The notes beneath the pieces were generated by a model. That model did not search any database. It had not been told where the DNA came from and saw nothing but the letters and a program-made list of their open reading frames with translations. Below are positions 1 through 8,777 of a DNA stretch of 33,589 nucleotides, piece after piece (position 1 is the stretch's first letter; every line of letters starts with the position of its first letter). Made by a program: the position numbers and the translations under genes. Source of the stretch: Clostridia bacterium 41_269 (GTDB lineage Bacteria; Bacillota; DTU086); NCBI GenBank assembly GCA_001508005.1, contig LGEZ01000021.1:1-33589 (forward strand), in the 5' to 3' direction.

Positions 1-962
1 ACGGCGCACAAATATTAAGCCACGAAACGATACGGCAGATACTGCTGAAAGCAGCAGCATCCATAGAACAAGAGGAGCAAAAAAACATAAACGTCCAAGA
101 TTCTGACAAGCGTGCTGTAGAAGCCATATTTATCGAAGTGGATGGATTTAACACATACATATAGAGGAAAAAGAAGCGCAGCAAAAGTCGACGGGAAGTC
201 AAACTGGCAGTAATTCATGAGGGTTGGGAAGTTCGGCAGGGGAATGGAGATAAAGCTGACTATCGGCTGATAAACCCGACATACGTACCAATAGTGGACA
301 CTTCCCAAGAATTTTGGGAGCACATACGCAGCATTTTGGATGCCAAGTATAAAAACATTGACGCAATCCCAGTTATTATCAACGGAGATGAAGCAGCATG
401 GATTAAACAGGGGGAGGGCACCTTTAGAACAGCATTTTACCAATATGATCGCTTTCACATATCACGGGCCATAACCGAAGCATTGCGAGGGGACAAAGGG
501 TATCTTAACAAAGCCCATAAGGCTCTAGCGGAAGGGGACACAGAGCGGTTACTACAAGTAATAAATGAAGCATACCATAAATCTCGGGAACCGGCAGCAA
601 AAGGGAGACTTAACGTTCTTAGAAAAAACCTTACTAACAATCACGAAAACATAAGGGATTACCGCCAACGCTTACAAGAAGCAGGAATAAAAGTATTGCC
701 CACCTGGCGGAGCAAGGGGGCAGCAGGATCAAACGTTGACAAATTCAAAAACCGTATTGCAAAGAGGGGCCAGGCCTGGTCCCAACAAGGGCTAAAAGGT
801 ATACTTACATGCTTAGCTAAACTTTACCAGGGTGTTTTACCAGAATTTGTTCTTACCCCAAAAATTTTAATAATCTTGTTACCCTTGTTTTGTAGCAAGG
901 GAAAATATACCCGATACAACTTGACACATTCACAAAATAATGTCTATTGTTACAATCTTTGA
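1..962 (+). pseudogene. ISLre2-family (UPF0236) transposase, 5'-truncated by the window edge, with in-frame stop
   Basis: Frame 3 is open from the left edge to 962 apart from one TAG at 162-164. The reading before the stop (SHETIRQILLKAA, then IFIEVDGFNTYI) continues after it in the same frame (RREVKLAVIHEGWEV, INGDEAAWIK, QYDRFHISRAI). This is the order of the ISLre2/UPF0236 transposase core: an EVDG acidic motif, a NGD motif and a DRFH motif. The TAG falls where a glutamine codon CAG would be natural (TYI*RKKK). The C-terminus after about 830 becomes hydrophobic and unlike the family, so the 3' end may be replaced too. The element is probably inactive. Terminal inverted repeats could not be located. 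The family call is by recall of motifs, not a search. Confidence 0.75.
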
Positions 963-1091
963 TCTGTATGGTATACTTCTGATAATAAAATCTTTAAAAA
1001 AATTAATAAAGAAATAAAAAGAAATGGCTTTTTATCTATACCATTAGTATTTTTAACCAGTTAAGGGTAGATGACTAAAGGCTGGTTATAA

Positions 1092-2141
<1,050 letters not shown>

Positions 2142-2316
2142 TAATTTGAAGAGATGATTTTTAATTTTAAAAATATAATTAAGTAAAATTGATTTCAGCA
2201 GTTTAGATTGAAGAGTGAAAATATAACATAAAGTTTAAAATATGGAATATGGTAGGATTTTCTTTTTTTTATGTTGAATTCAAATTACTGATGCTTGCGT
2301 TTTTGGAGGAAGTTTC

Positions 2317-3669
2317 ATGGGGAAAAACGGACAAAATTTACTAATTAGTTTATGTCAGGTAATCGGTGATTTAATTTTAGTTAATATATCCGTTGTTGCA
2401 GCTTTTTTAATTCGTTTTCATGGAGATATCCCATTTGCAAATTTTTCTCCTTATCTTAAGATACTTCCGTATATATCTATTACTGCTTTAATATTATTTA
2501 ATTTTTATGGTCTTTATCACACAGAAAAAAAATCATGGTCGGAAATTATGGCTTCCTTAATTGCATCAGTAAGCATTCTTGCTTTGTGCACCATCGCTTT
2601 GTCATATATGTTTCAGGGGTTCAGCTTTCCCCGAAGTGTACTTTTAATAGCCCCTCTAATTCAGTTAATTGTTCTTTGTATTTGGCGTTACCTTATGTTT
2701 TCATTTGAGAAAAAATATATTCCTAAAAAGAAAGCCATAATAATTGCTCCCGAAAAAAATTTAAAGTTACTGTTAAGTAATGTTGTTAAAAGCAATTTTG
2801 AAGTTGTCGGGATAATCTCAGATGCTGCTGAGGAAGCTGCGTGTTCTTGTGATGTTTCTGTTGATTTTTCCAGCACTAAAGATGCCTTTTTAAAGAGTGA
2901 AAAGTTAGATGCTGTAATTATGTCTGGAGCAGTGCCGGAAGAAATAAAGGAATGGGTAGCTAAGGAAGCTTTAAAAAATAGGTGGCAGGTTTTTGTTGTT
3001 CCTGACCTGTATGAAATAATGGTTGCCCAGTCTCGTTTTGATCAGATACAGGATACTCCTGTATTTGAAATCAGCCTCACCCGTAATTCAGGCAGGGAGC
3101 AGGTTAAAAGAATTATTGATGTTGTGGTAGCAGGAGCAGCTCTGCTTATATTATTGCCAGTAATGCTGCTGATAGCTCTTGCTATTAAAATAGATTCCCC
3201 AGGTCCCGTTTTCTACGTTCAGGAGAGGGTAAGTATAGGGGGGAAAAGATTTTTATTATATAAATTTAGAACCATGGTTGATAATGCAGAAGAATTAACA
3301 GGACCTGTACTGGCTTCGGAAAAAGATCCTCGGATAACAAGAGTGGGGCGTTTTTTAAGGGCAACCCGTCTGGATGAACTTCCTCAGCTTTTAAATGTCA
3401 TAAAGGGAGATATGAGCATTGTAGGACCTAGGCCCGAGCGTCCTGTTTTTGTTGAGCAGTATATTGAAGAAATACCAGAGTATAAGTATAGGCATCTGAT
3501 GAAGGCTGGAATTACGGGTTTAGCTCAAGTTTCGGGGAAATATTGTACTTCTGTTGAAGACAAGCTTAGGTATGATCTTTTGTACGTAAAAAATTACTCT
3601 CCATTACTAGATTTTCAGATTATACTTCAAACTTTAAAGGTAATTTTTATGAAAGAAAAATCATCATGA
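2317..3669 (+). CDS. Exopolysaccharide polyprenyl glycosylphosphotransferase (WcaJ/WbaP-type)
   Basis: Membrane enzyme that moves a sugar-1-phosphate from a UDP-sugar onto undecaprenyl phosphate, the first step of a lipid-linked polysaccharide unit. The 450-aa protein has about four hydrophobic segments in the first 125 residues, a soluble CoA-binding-like Rossmann domain (about 135-245), then the bacterial sugar transferase domain from about 263 to the end. Family motifs seen are KRIIDVVVA before the re-entrant helix, SPGPVFYVQERVG-like (here SPGPVFYVQERVS), KFRTM, RLDELPQLLNV and GDMSIVGPRPE. Start ATG follows TTTGGAGGAAG. It lies downstream of galE but 175 bases away in A+T-rich DNA, so cotranscription is uncertain. 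Its last codons overlap the minus-strand frameshifted gene at 3664. Confidence 0.93.
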   Translation: MGKNGQNLLISLCQVIGDLILVNISVVAAFLIRFHGDIPFANFSPYLKILPYISITALILFNFYGLYHTEKKSWSEIMASLIASVSILALCTIALSYMFQGFSFPRSVLLIAPLIQLIVLCIWRYLMFSFEKKYIPKKKAIIIAPEKNLKLLLSNVVKSNFEVVGIISDAAEEAACSCDVSVDFSSTKDAFLKSEKLDAVIMSGAVPEEIKEWVAKEALKNRWQVFVVPDLYEIMVAQSRFDQIQDTPVFEISLTRNSGREQVKRIIDVVVAGAALLILLPVMLLIALAIKIDSPGPVFYVQERVSIGGKRFLLYKFRTMVDNAEELTGPVLASEKDPRITRVGRFLRATRLDELPQLLNVIKGDMSIVGPRPERPVFVEQYIEEIPEYKYRHLMKAGITGLAQVSGKYCTSVEDKLRYDLLYVKNYSPLLDFQIILQTLKVIFMKEKSS

Positions 3670-4069
3670 CTTAATGGTTCGGGTTTTCTTTGTTCTCAAT
3701 CTAGAAGGAGTAAGCTCTGTTTTATTGGAAAAGTCCTCCTTAAAGTTATTATCAGCAGAATCTTTGTCCTTCTCATATGCTGTGTCCTTTTCTGATGCTG
3801 CTGGGTTATGAGGTCTCAACTGATTCTCAGATCTTTTGCCCTTTTTGTTTTTATTATTTTTTTGTTCTGGGCATCCTGGTGCTTTAAATTCAACAGCTGT
3901 AATTTCGGATAAAACGATTTTGTATATGGTGCAGCCGTTGATAAGGACTATGAACTCGTGGAATACGCAGACAAGAACGCCGCTGAATCTAAAACCTCCT
4001 GTAAAAACGCTGATATAGGAAAGGATAAGGTTTTCCAGACCTTTTTTTGAATTCTAAAGCTGCTCCCAT
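3664..4069 (-). pseudogene. Small conserved hypothetical protein (Sm-like/SH3-like barrel suspected), frameshifted in an A7 run
   Basis: Read on the minus strand, an ATG at 4067-4069 (AAAGGAGG twelve bases upstream) opens MGAALEFKK. The frame then fails at a run of seven A (plus-strand T at 4042-4048). Dropping one A gives a continuous 134-residue protein ending in TGA at 3664-3666. It contains LILSYISVFTGGFRFSGVL, then EFIVLINGCTIYKIVLSE, then ITAVEFKAPGCPEQK, followed by a lysine-, asparagine- and glutamate-rich tail. The first half resembles small Firmicute proteins built on a GFSGVL-type beta barrel. I recognise the pattern but no named function. The last six bases overlap the sugar-transferase 3' end on the opposite strand. 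The break may be a true mutation or a homopolymer base-call error. Confidence 0.6.
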
Positions 4070-4200
4070 TGTAATTTAATACCTCCTTTTGAAAGATATT
4101 ACATTTCTATTCCATACTTTGCCTGTAATGGTTATATGTTCCATCTTTATTGAATTTTTGGTTTTAGGAAGTTATGATGAGGAAAATAGGGAGGAGGCAT

Positions 4201-4241
4201 TGTGGATAACCCTGTGGAAAAGCACAAATGTTTGTGGATAA
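4201..4241 (-). promoter_or_regulatory. Cluster of three DnaA-box-like sequences
   Basis: On the minus strand TTATCCACA, a perfect match to the DnaA-box consensus TTATNCACA, occurs at 4201-4209 and again at 4233-4241. A one-mismatch copy, TTTTCCACA, lies at 4213-4221. All three have the same orientation. They lie in the 260-base non-coding stretch between the end of rsgI and the start of the frameshifted minus-strand gene. A 10-base palindrome (ATCGTACGAT) follows at 4256-4265. The sequence match is direct; binding by DnaA is inference. I see no gene in 4070-4330. Confidence 0.5.
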
Positions 4242-4330
4242 TTAGTCCCATGTGCATCGTACGATCGGTATAGGACTTTTAAAATAAAAAAAGAAAAGAG
4301 GGAGTATGGAAAGGGTTTAGGGGGAAAATT

Positions 4331-5461
4331 TTAAGATTCTTTCTTTTTTCCTTTGGAAATGTTTTTGTTTTCTGATTTTTTATTCTTTTGCTGTTTATCA
4401 TCTGGAACATGAGACTTTGGAATGATTTCTGTTTGTTCGGTGTTTAGGCTTTTGTTAGATGGTGCCTTGTCATCAGCAGGTATTTTTTGTTTTGTCTCAT
4501 TTTTGTCATTTTCATTTTTATTTTCATTGGTTTTATTTTCAAAAGTTCTGCTGTTTTCATAACCAGTGGAGGTGTTTTTACTGCCGCTTGCTTTTATGTT
4601 TCTGTCTTCTCTGCCGTTTTTAATTTCTGTGCTTTTGTTTTTCTGCCTGATATTTTCTTTACCACTTTCTTTTTTATCATTAATGGTTCTTTCTGCAGCT
4701 GAAGATTTTGTTTTGAATTTAACCATGGAAAAACTATATATCTTTGAAAGATTTTCTTTATTTCTGTTTATATCAAGCTTTTTATTGCTGGTACGCAGGC
4801 CTGCTTTTTCATCCAGAAGGATGGAATTTACAGAAACACCTTTTTTGATGGCGGTTTCCCTTAATTTTAGCTCTACGTCTGCTATACCTACCATGCCTTC
4901 AAGGTTGTATTCTTTCAGGCATTGGGTTATTCTGGTTCTTATCTCTTCGGCAGAAATTGTTCTGCTGTATCCCAAAACCTCGTTTTTAATTATGCTGATC
5001 AATACGGTGTTGCTGCGATCTGGTCCCAGGTAGCCGAGCTCTGCAGCTTCTTTAATAATATTTTCCAATGCATCGGCAGCGTAAAGAGCTTTTATCTTTA
5101 CTCCATTCAGAATTTGCTGGCCTTCTTTGTTAAGAGCTTTAGCTTCTTTAACTGTTAGGTCCTTTGAAAGCTGAAGTTCTATGCTTGGGTTGATATCTAT
5201 GTGGAGGTAATAGGCAGGCTCGGCCAGTGCTGTCAGCATAGGCTGTATGATAATGAAAAGTGCAATGACAGCTGCTGCAGCAAGGGACAGTATTTTAAGC
5301 GCTGCCGGTGCGGGTTTTTCTGCATCTGCAGTTATTTCCTCGCCTATCTTAGGAGGCGTACCGTGAACATCCGTTTTAATAAACTCTCCATCGGGGGTAA
5401 TTAGAAATACTGTGCTGCCCTCGATTTTGATTACTCTTCCTCTGACTTTTCTTGTTTTCAT
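4331..5461 (-). CDS. rsgI: Anti-sigma-I factor RsgI family protein
   Basis: Membrane-spanning anti-sigma factor that holds SigI through its cytoplasmic N-terminus and releases it on an outside signal. Of 376 aa, residues 1-50 form the RsgI_N beta domain (RGRVIKIEGSTVFLITPDGEF), 53-80 a single transmembrane helix, and 84-98 the conserved segment YYLHIDINPSIELQL. The Asn91-Pro92 bond in that segment matches the site where RsgI proteins are reported to self-cleave. A periplasmic-type domain follows to about 245. From about 250 to the end the protein is a Lys/Glu/Asn/Ser-rich, probably disordered tail with no carbohydrate-binding module, unlike cellulosome-type RsgI. The start overlaps the sigI stop by four bases (ATGA), so the two are translationally coupled. 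Confidence 0.9.
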   Translation of the reverse strand: MKTRKVRGRVIKIEGSTVFLITPDGEFIKTDVHGTPPKIGEEITADAEKPAPAALKILSLAAAAVIALFIIIQPMLTALAEPAYYLHIDINPSIELQLSKDLTVKEAKALNKEGQQILNGVKIKALYAADALENIIKEAAELGYLGPDRSNTVLISIIKNEVLGYSRTISAEEIRTRITQCLKEYNLEGMVGIADVELKLRETAIKKGVSVNSILLDEKAGLRTSNKKLDINRNKENLSKIYSFSMVKFKTKSSAAERTINDKKESGKENIRQKNKSTEIKNGREDRNIKASGSKNTSTGYENSRTFENKTNENKNENDKNETKQKIPADDKAPSNKSLNTEQTEIIPKSHVPDDKQQKNKKSENKNISKGKKKES

Positions 5462-6177
5462 TGTTCGTTTTCCCCCTTAAAGAGAGAATTTATGTATTCC
5501 TTGATAAGGGTGAACTGAGGACCGGCTTCAATGATTATAAGGGCGATTAGGTAGCGCCTCCATGTTTCAACAAATTTTCGCTGCAGTTTAAATTTGCTTA
5601 CTATTTCTTTTATGGGCAGACGCCGGTTTTGTAAAATATAGCAGGTAAGTTTGCTGTCTGAGGAAATTTTTTTGGCAATATCTGCTATTTTTCTGCGGAC
5701 GCGCTGGTGCTTTGGTGAGCTGGCAGCAAGTTCTTTGAGAGTTATGCCGAAATCTTCAATGGTCCTGCAGAAAAGCAGCATTTCTTCCTTCCACATTATT
5801 TTTTCAAGTTCTCTTTCATCATTAAACCCTTTGCCTTCGATTTCAAGGCAGGGGTCTGTAAAGATGTCTCCTGCCGGTATAAAACGGCGCCTATTTTTCC
5901 CTTCTTTGCGCATATAATCAGTAAGCCTGCGGTTTATAACCAGATATGCATAGCTTAGAAAGGAGCTGCCCATGCTGTGATCAAAATTGTCAATGGCTTC
6001 ATTGAAAGCCATCAGGGCAATGCTTAGCTCTTCGTCATTTCCCCAGCTTAGAGATCTGCCGCAGAAACTTGCAGAAACTTTCAAAATAAAGGGTTTATAT
6101 TTTTGTATCAGATCACTGCGGGCAGTTTCATCGCCGGATTTTGCCCTTTCTATTAATTGTTCCATTGAAGGTTTCAT
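5458..6177 (-). CDS. sigI: RNA polymerase sigma factor SigI
   Basis: Alternative sigma-70-family factor controlling heat, envelope or polysaccharide responses in Bacillota. The 239-aa protein has the region-2 signature: an N-terminal LIERAKSGDETARSDLIQKY helix, then WGNDEELSIALMAFNEAI, then FLSYAYLVINRRLTDYMRK. The C-terminal SigI-specific DNA-binding half includes KEIVSKFKLQRKFVETWRRYL near the end, where a -35 recognition helix is expected. The start ATG follows TAGGTGAGCCT, a normal ribosome binding site. It is transcribed away from the secreted copper-amine-oxidase-N protein at 6404 and is followed immediately by rsgI. The family usually regulates its own operon; a possible sigma-I-like element upstream is listed separately. 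Confidence 0.93.
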   Translation of the reverse strand: MKPSMEQLIERAKSGDETARSDLIQKYKPFILKVSASFCGRSLSWGNDEELSIALMAFNEAIDNFDHSMGSSFLSYAYLVINRRLTDYMRKEGKNRRRFIPAGDIFTDPCLEIEGKGFNDERELEKIMWKEEMLLFCRTIEDFGITLKELAASSPKHQRVRRKIADIAKKISSDSKLTCYILQNRRLPIKEIVSKFKLQRKFVETWRRYLIALIIIEAGPQFTLIKEYINSLFKGENEQ

Positions 6178-6196
6178 AGGCTCACCTACTAAACAG

Positions 6197-6226
6197 TGCG
6201 AAATCTTTTATTTTTTTCTTTGGGGT
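6197..6226 (-). promoter_or_regulatory. Possible autoregulatory sigma-I promoter of sigI-rsgI
   Basis: On the minus strand an ACCCCA (6221-6226) is followed by an A-rich spacer and a CGCA (6197-6200), 20-50 bases before the sigI start. Known SigI promoters have an ACCCCC-like -35 followed by A-rich DNA and a CGAA-like -10. The spacing here (20 bases) is longer than usual and both elements are imperfect, so this is a weak call. Confidence 0.25.
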
Positions 6227-6403
6227 ATGTTTAAAATTTGTTAAATTTTTTCTATAACCTTCTTATTACCTTAAAAATTTAAATGATGAAAACGAATTAT
6301 TTAATGAAAGGATAGGTTTGGTAAAAAGGTGTGGAGGTGATGTTTTCCCCGGATAATTTGAAATTGTTTTCTGTAAAATTTTGTCGATTGGAGGGATAAA
6401 TAA

Positions 6404-7231
6404 ATGCGGAGATTAAAGCGCTGTTTGATTGCTGTATTGGCTTTGATTATGATAGCAGCTCTTGCAGGCACCTGTTTGGCGAAGCCAAGCAGTGGGAAGG
6501 CAAATCCAGGAAAAGGGAAAAGCAGTGTTCAATCAGTGGAGAAAGGCAGAATAAATGCAGAAGTGGAAGCAGTTGAAAATGAAGCTGAAGAGGAAAAAGA
6601 AGACAGCACTGCAGAAGAAGATGTACAAGAACCCGTTATAGATAAAAAAGAACAGAAAAATATGATAAAGATAAAGATAGAGCATAAAGCCAGCATAAGA
6701 GAAAAACAGACATTAAAGGCTCAGGAAAGGGCCAGGTTTAGAATAATGGTAAATGGAGCATCCCTTTTGGATCAGCCTCCTGTAATTAAAGAGGGAAGGG
6801 TGTTGGTCCCTGTTCGCGCACTTACAACGGCTTTTGGGGCCAGTGTGAATTATGATGCTGAAACTAAAACGGTAACAGTTGTAAAGGGTGAAACGACACT
6901 GGTGCTGCGCCTGGGGGATTTGACTGTTACTGTAAATGGAGAACCATATGAACTGGATGTTCCCCCTGTATCTGTTAATGGGAGAACAGTGGTGCCCTTA
7001 AGGTTTATTGCAGAAGCTATGGGGTTAAATGTTTCCTATGATCCCGATACTGGTACGGTGGAAGTTAATGAAGATACTGAAGAAGCCGTAGAAGAAGGTA
7101 CTGAACAGACCACAGAAAATGAAGGGGCAGTAGAAGAAGCAGCAGGTGAAGAAACAGGTGGGGAAAGTACAGTGGAGGAAAATACCAATGCTGAGGAAAA
7201 TCCCACCAGTACGGAGGTTGTAGTTCCATAG
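6404..7231 (+). CDS. Secreted copper amine oxidase N-terminal (stalk) domain protein
   Basis: Exported protein of 275 aa with a Sec signal peptide at residues 1-26 (basic start, hydrophobic core, cleavage near TCLA/KP). Residues 27-110 are a charged linker rich in Lys and Glu. A copper-amine-oxidase-N-like domain covers about 112-223, with two typical half-repeats: ...VLVPVRALTTAFGASVNYD and ...TVVPLRFIAEAMGLNVSYD. Residues 224-275 form an acidic Glu/Thr-rich tail. The domain is common in Clostridia envelope proteins and does not itself imply oxidase activity. The start follows TTGGAGGGA. It faces away from sigI-rsgI across a 226-base shared upstream region, so it could belong to the SigI response, but that is inference. 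A strong terminator follows. Confidence 0.88.
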   Translation: MRRLKRCLIAVLALIMIAALAGTCLAKPSSGKANPGKGKSSVQSVEKGRINAEVEAVENEAEEEKEDSTAEEDVQEPVIDKKEQKNMIKIKIEHKASIREKQTLKAQERARFRIMVNGASLLDQPPVIKEGRVLVPVRALTTAFGASVNYDAETKTVTVVKGETTLVLRLGDLTVTVNGEPYELDVPPVSVNGRTVVPLRFIAEAMGLNVSYDPDTGTVEVNEDTEEAVEEGTEQTTENEGAVEEAAGEETGGESTVEENTNAEENPTSTEVVVP

Positions 7232-7248
7232 CTGATAGAGACCACAGG

Positions 7249-7280
7249 CAGGGCAGTATGTGCTGCCCTGTTTTTTTTTT
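7249..7280 (+). terminator. Rho-independent terminator
   Basis: CAGGGCAG (7249-7256) pairs perfectly with CTGCCCTG (7263-7270) around a six-base loop and is followed by ten T. It ends the transcript of the secreted domain protein. Confidence 0.92.
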
Positions 7281-7367
7281 AATAGATAACAGCGATTTAT
7301 TCAGAAAAATAGAGATAGAAGGCTTAATTTTTGGCAGGAAAGAATTACTAATATGTTCAATTGGATA

Positions 7368-7376
7368 TGCTATAAT
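7368..7376 (+). promoter_or_regulatory. Extended -10 promoter element, probably for the MNT-HEPN cluster
   Basis: TGCTATAAT is a perfect extended -10 (TG-N-TATAAT). No convincing -35 lies 17 bases upstream, which extended -10 promoters tolerate. The stretch from the terminator at 7280 to the nucleotidyltransferase start at 7615 is otherwise A+T-rich with no gene that I can see. A transcript from here would have a leader of about 230 bases. Confidence 0.45.
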
Positions 7377-7614
7377 CAAAAGGGGCAGAGAAGCTTAATT
7401 TAAGTTTTGGCGGGTTTTCAACTACTAGAATACGTGGTTTAAAAGCTAAGCTGCTTTCTGTTTTCATGAAATATTAAATTTTGGCAACCTATTTGTTCGG
7501 CTCGAGGAGTGATGGGAGCACGCAGCCGGATTGTGACTTAATCCTAAAAAGTATAATTTTGAATTTATTTGCTTCTGGAAGATGAGATTGAGGATATGCT
7601 GGAGGCCAGCGAAA

Positions 7615-7953
7615 ATGGCAGGTTCTGCTGAGAAGCGTAAAAAAATTTTAACAGAAGAGCTGAAGCGGATTGTAAGCACTGCTGCTGAAATGGGGGCTGA
7701 AAAAATAATACTATTTGGTTCCCTTGCGCGCGGGGATGTGGGCAGAGAAAGTGATATTGATCTTTTAATTGTGAAAAAAACCAATAAGAGGTTTTTAGAT
7801 AGGCTGGACGAGTTTTACAGCAGGATACAGCCCAGGGTTGCTGTTGATGTTTTAGTGTATACTCCTGAAGAGCTTGAGAGTCTTGCAGAAACCAGAAGGT
7901 TTGTAAAGGAAATTCTGGCCGAGGGGGTGGTAGTGTATGAGAAGGCCCGGTAG
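7615..7953 (+). CDS. MNT-family nucleotidyltransferase domain protein
   Basis: Small (112 aa) minimal nucleotidyltransferase of the polymerase-beta fold. The signature is FGSLARGDVGRESDIDLLIV: a GS motif followed by a D-x-D pair, the metal-binding residues of the family. Such proteins pair with HEPN proteins and often act as antitoxins that modify the HEPN toxin. ATG 7615 is chosen over an in-frame ATG at 7582 because GGAGG at 7601-7605 lies nine bases upstream and the extra N-terminus looks unlike the family. The 3' end overlaps the start of the HEPN gene (ATG at 7937), as is usual for the pair. Confidence 0.85.
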   Translation: MAGSAEKRKKILTEELKRIVSTAAEMGAEKIILFGSLARGDVGRESDIDLLIVKKTNKRFLDRLDEFYSRIQPRVAVDVLVYTPEELESLAETRRFVKEILAEGVVVYEKAR

Positions 7954-8340
7954 AGAAGAAGCGGCAAGATGGATTGCGCAGGCAAAAAGGGACCTGGAAG
8001 ATGCCAATACTGCAGGAACGCTAGTCGTTACAATTTAGCATGTTTTGTATCTCAGCAGGCGGCTGAAAAAGCTGTCAAAGCACTGTTCCAAAAACTCCAT
8101 CAAGATGCTTGGGGGCACAGCGTAAGCATACTGCTGGGAAGCTTGCCTCAGGAAATAAATGTTCCCCAGGAGATAATGGATAAAGCAAAAATTCTCGATA
8201 AGCATTACATACCGGCCCGTTATCCCAATGGTTTTGAGAGCGGAGCACCTACGGATTATTATACCCGTGGTGAAGCGGAAACTGCTGTTGAGATTGCGGG
8301 TGAGATTATTGAGTTCTGTAAGAATCATCTCAACAAATAA
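7937..8340 (+). pseudogene. HEPN-domain protein, frameshifted near its N-terminus
   Basis: Translation from ATG 7937, which overlaps the nucleotidyltransferase stop, gives a typical HEPN start (AARWIAQAKRDLEDANT) but ends at a TAG soon after. The family continues in another frame as RYNLACFVSQQAAEKAVKAL, then ARYPNGFESG and the C-terminal helix EIAGEIIEFCKNHLNK. Total length is one base short of a multiple of three, so a single base lost around 8005-8010 explains the break. The surviving part lacks a clear R-x4-6-H ribonuclease motif and is the RYP-containing HEPN subtype. As written the gene cannot make a full protein unless the break is a sequence error or is bypassed. Confidence 0.75.
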
Positions 8341-8632
8341 AAAGGCAATTTTAAAAGCAGTAAAAGAGTATGCAGCCGATCTTAAAAAGCGTCCTGAAGT
8401 GGAAGAAATTTACCTATGCGGTTCCTGGGCTAAGGGGAATTATTCACCATACAGCGACGTGGATATTTTAATTGTTATTAACAAAGAAGACGAGCATATG
8501 CCCCATGAAAGAGTTCCTGCTTACCTGCCGGCCCGCTTTCCCACAAGCCTTGACCTATTTATATATACCAAAGATGAGTTAAAGAAAAGCTCCTTTGCTC
8601 GAAGCTTGCTGGAGCATGCTTTAAAGCTTTAA
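8309..8632 (+). CDS. Second nucleotidyltransferase domain protein of the MNT-HEPN cluster
   Basis: A second small nucleotidyltransferase, about 107 aa, with the metal-binding signature CGSWAKGNYSPYSDVDILIV (GS motif and D-x-D). It ends with a helix (FARSLLEHALKL). The start is uncertain: no ATG is well placed, and TTG 8309, five bases after GGTGAG, or GTG 8300 are the best choices. Either makes the gene overlap the 3' end of the HEPN gene by about 30 bases, implying translational coupling. Having two different nucleotidyltransferases flank one HEPN gene is less common than the simple pair. Confidence 0.75.
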   Translation: MSSVRIISTNKKAILKAVKEYAADLKKRPEVEEIYLCGSWAKGNYSPYSDVDILIVINKEDEHMPHERVPAYLPARFPTSLDLFIYTKDELKKSSFARSLLEHALKL

Positions 8633-8686
8633 ATCCAAATGAAAAGTGCTTTCTGTTTCAAAGGCCTGGCTTGTTTTTTCTGCAGA

Positions 8687-8716
8687 GCAGGAGGGAAATG
8701 TCCTGCGTTTTTATTT
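8687..8716 (+). terminator. Probable terminator after the MNT-HEPN-MNT cluster
   Basis: GCAGGA (8687-8692) pairs with TCCTGC (8701-8706) over an eight-base loop and is followed by GTTTTTATTT. The stem is short, so strength is uncertain. Confidence 0.55.
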
Positions 8717-8777
8717 CATAAAAATATAGTAAAATTGAAATAGCATAATAGTATAACCAAACCGGAGGCAGCCTGTT

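Noticed and set aside
3836-4018. Plus-strand 60-residue frame
   Set aside because: Opposite strand of the frameshifted minus-strand gene; the minus reading has a ribosome binding site and protein-like composition.
4487-5404. Several hydrophobic plus-strand frames opposite rsgI
   Set aside because: Antisense of the Lys/Asn/Glu-rich RsgI tail gives Phe/Leu-rich frames; no ribosome binding sites.
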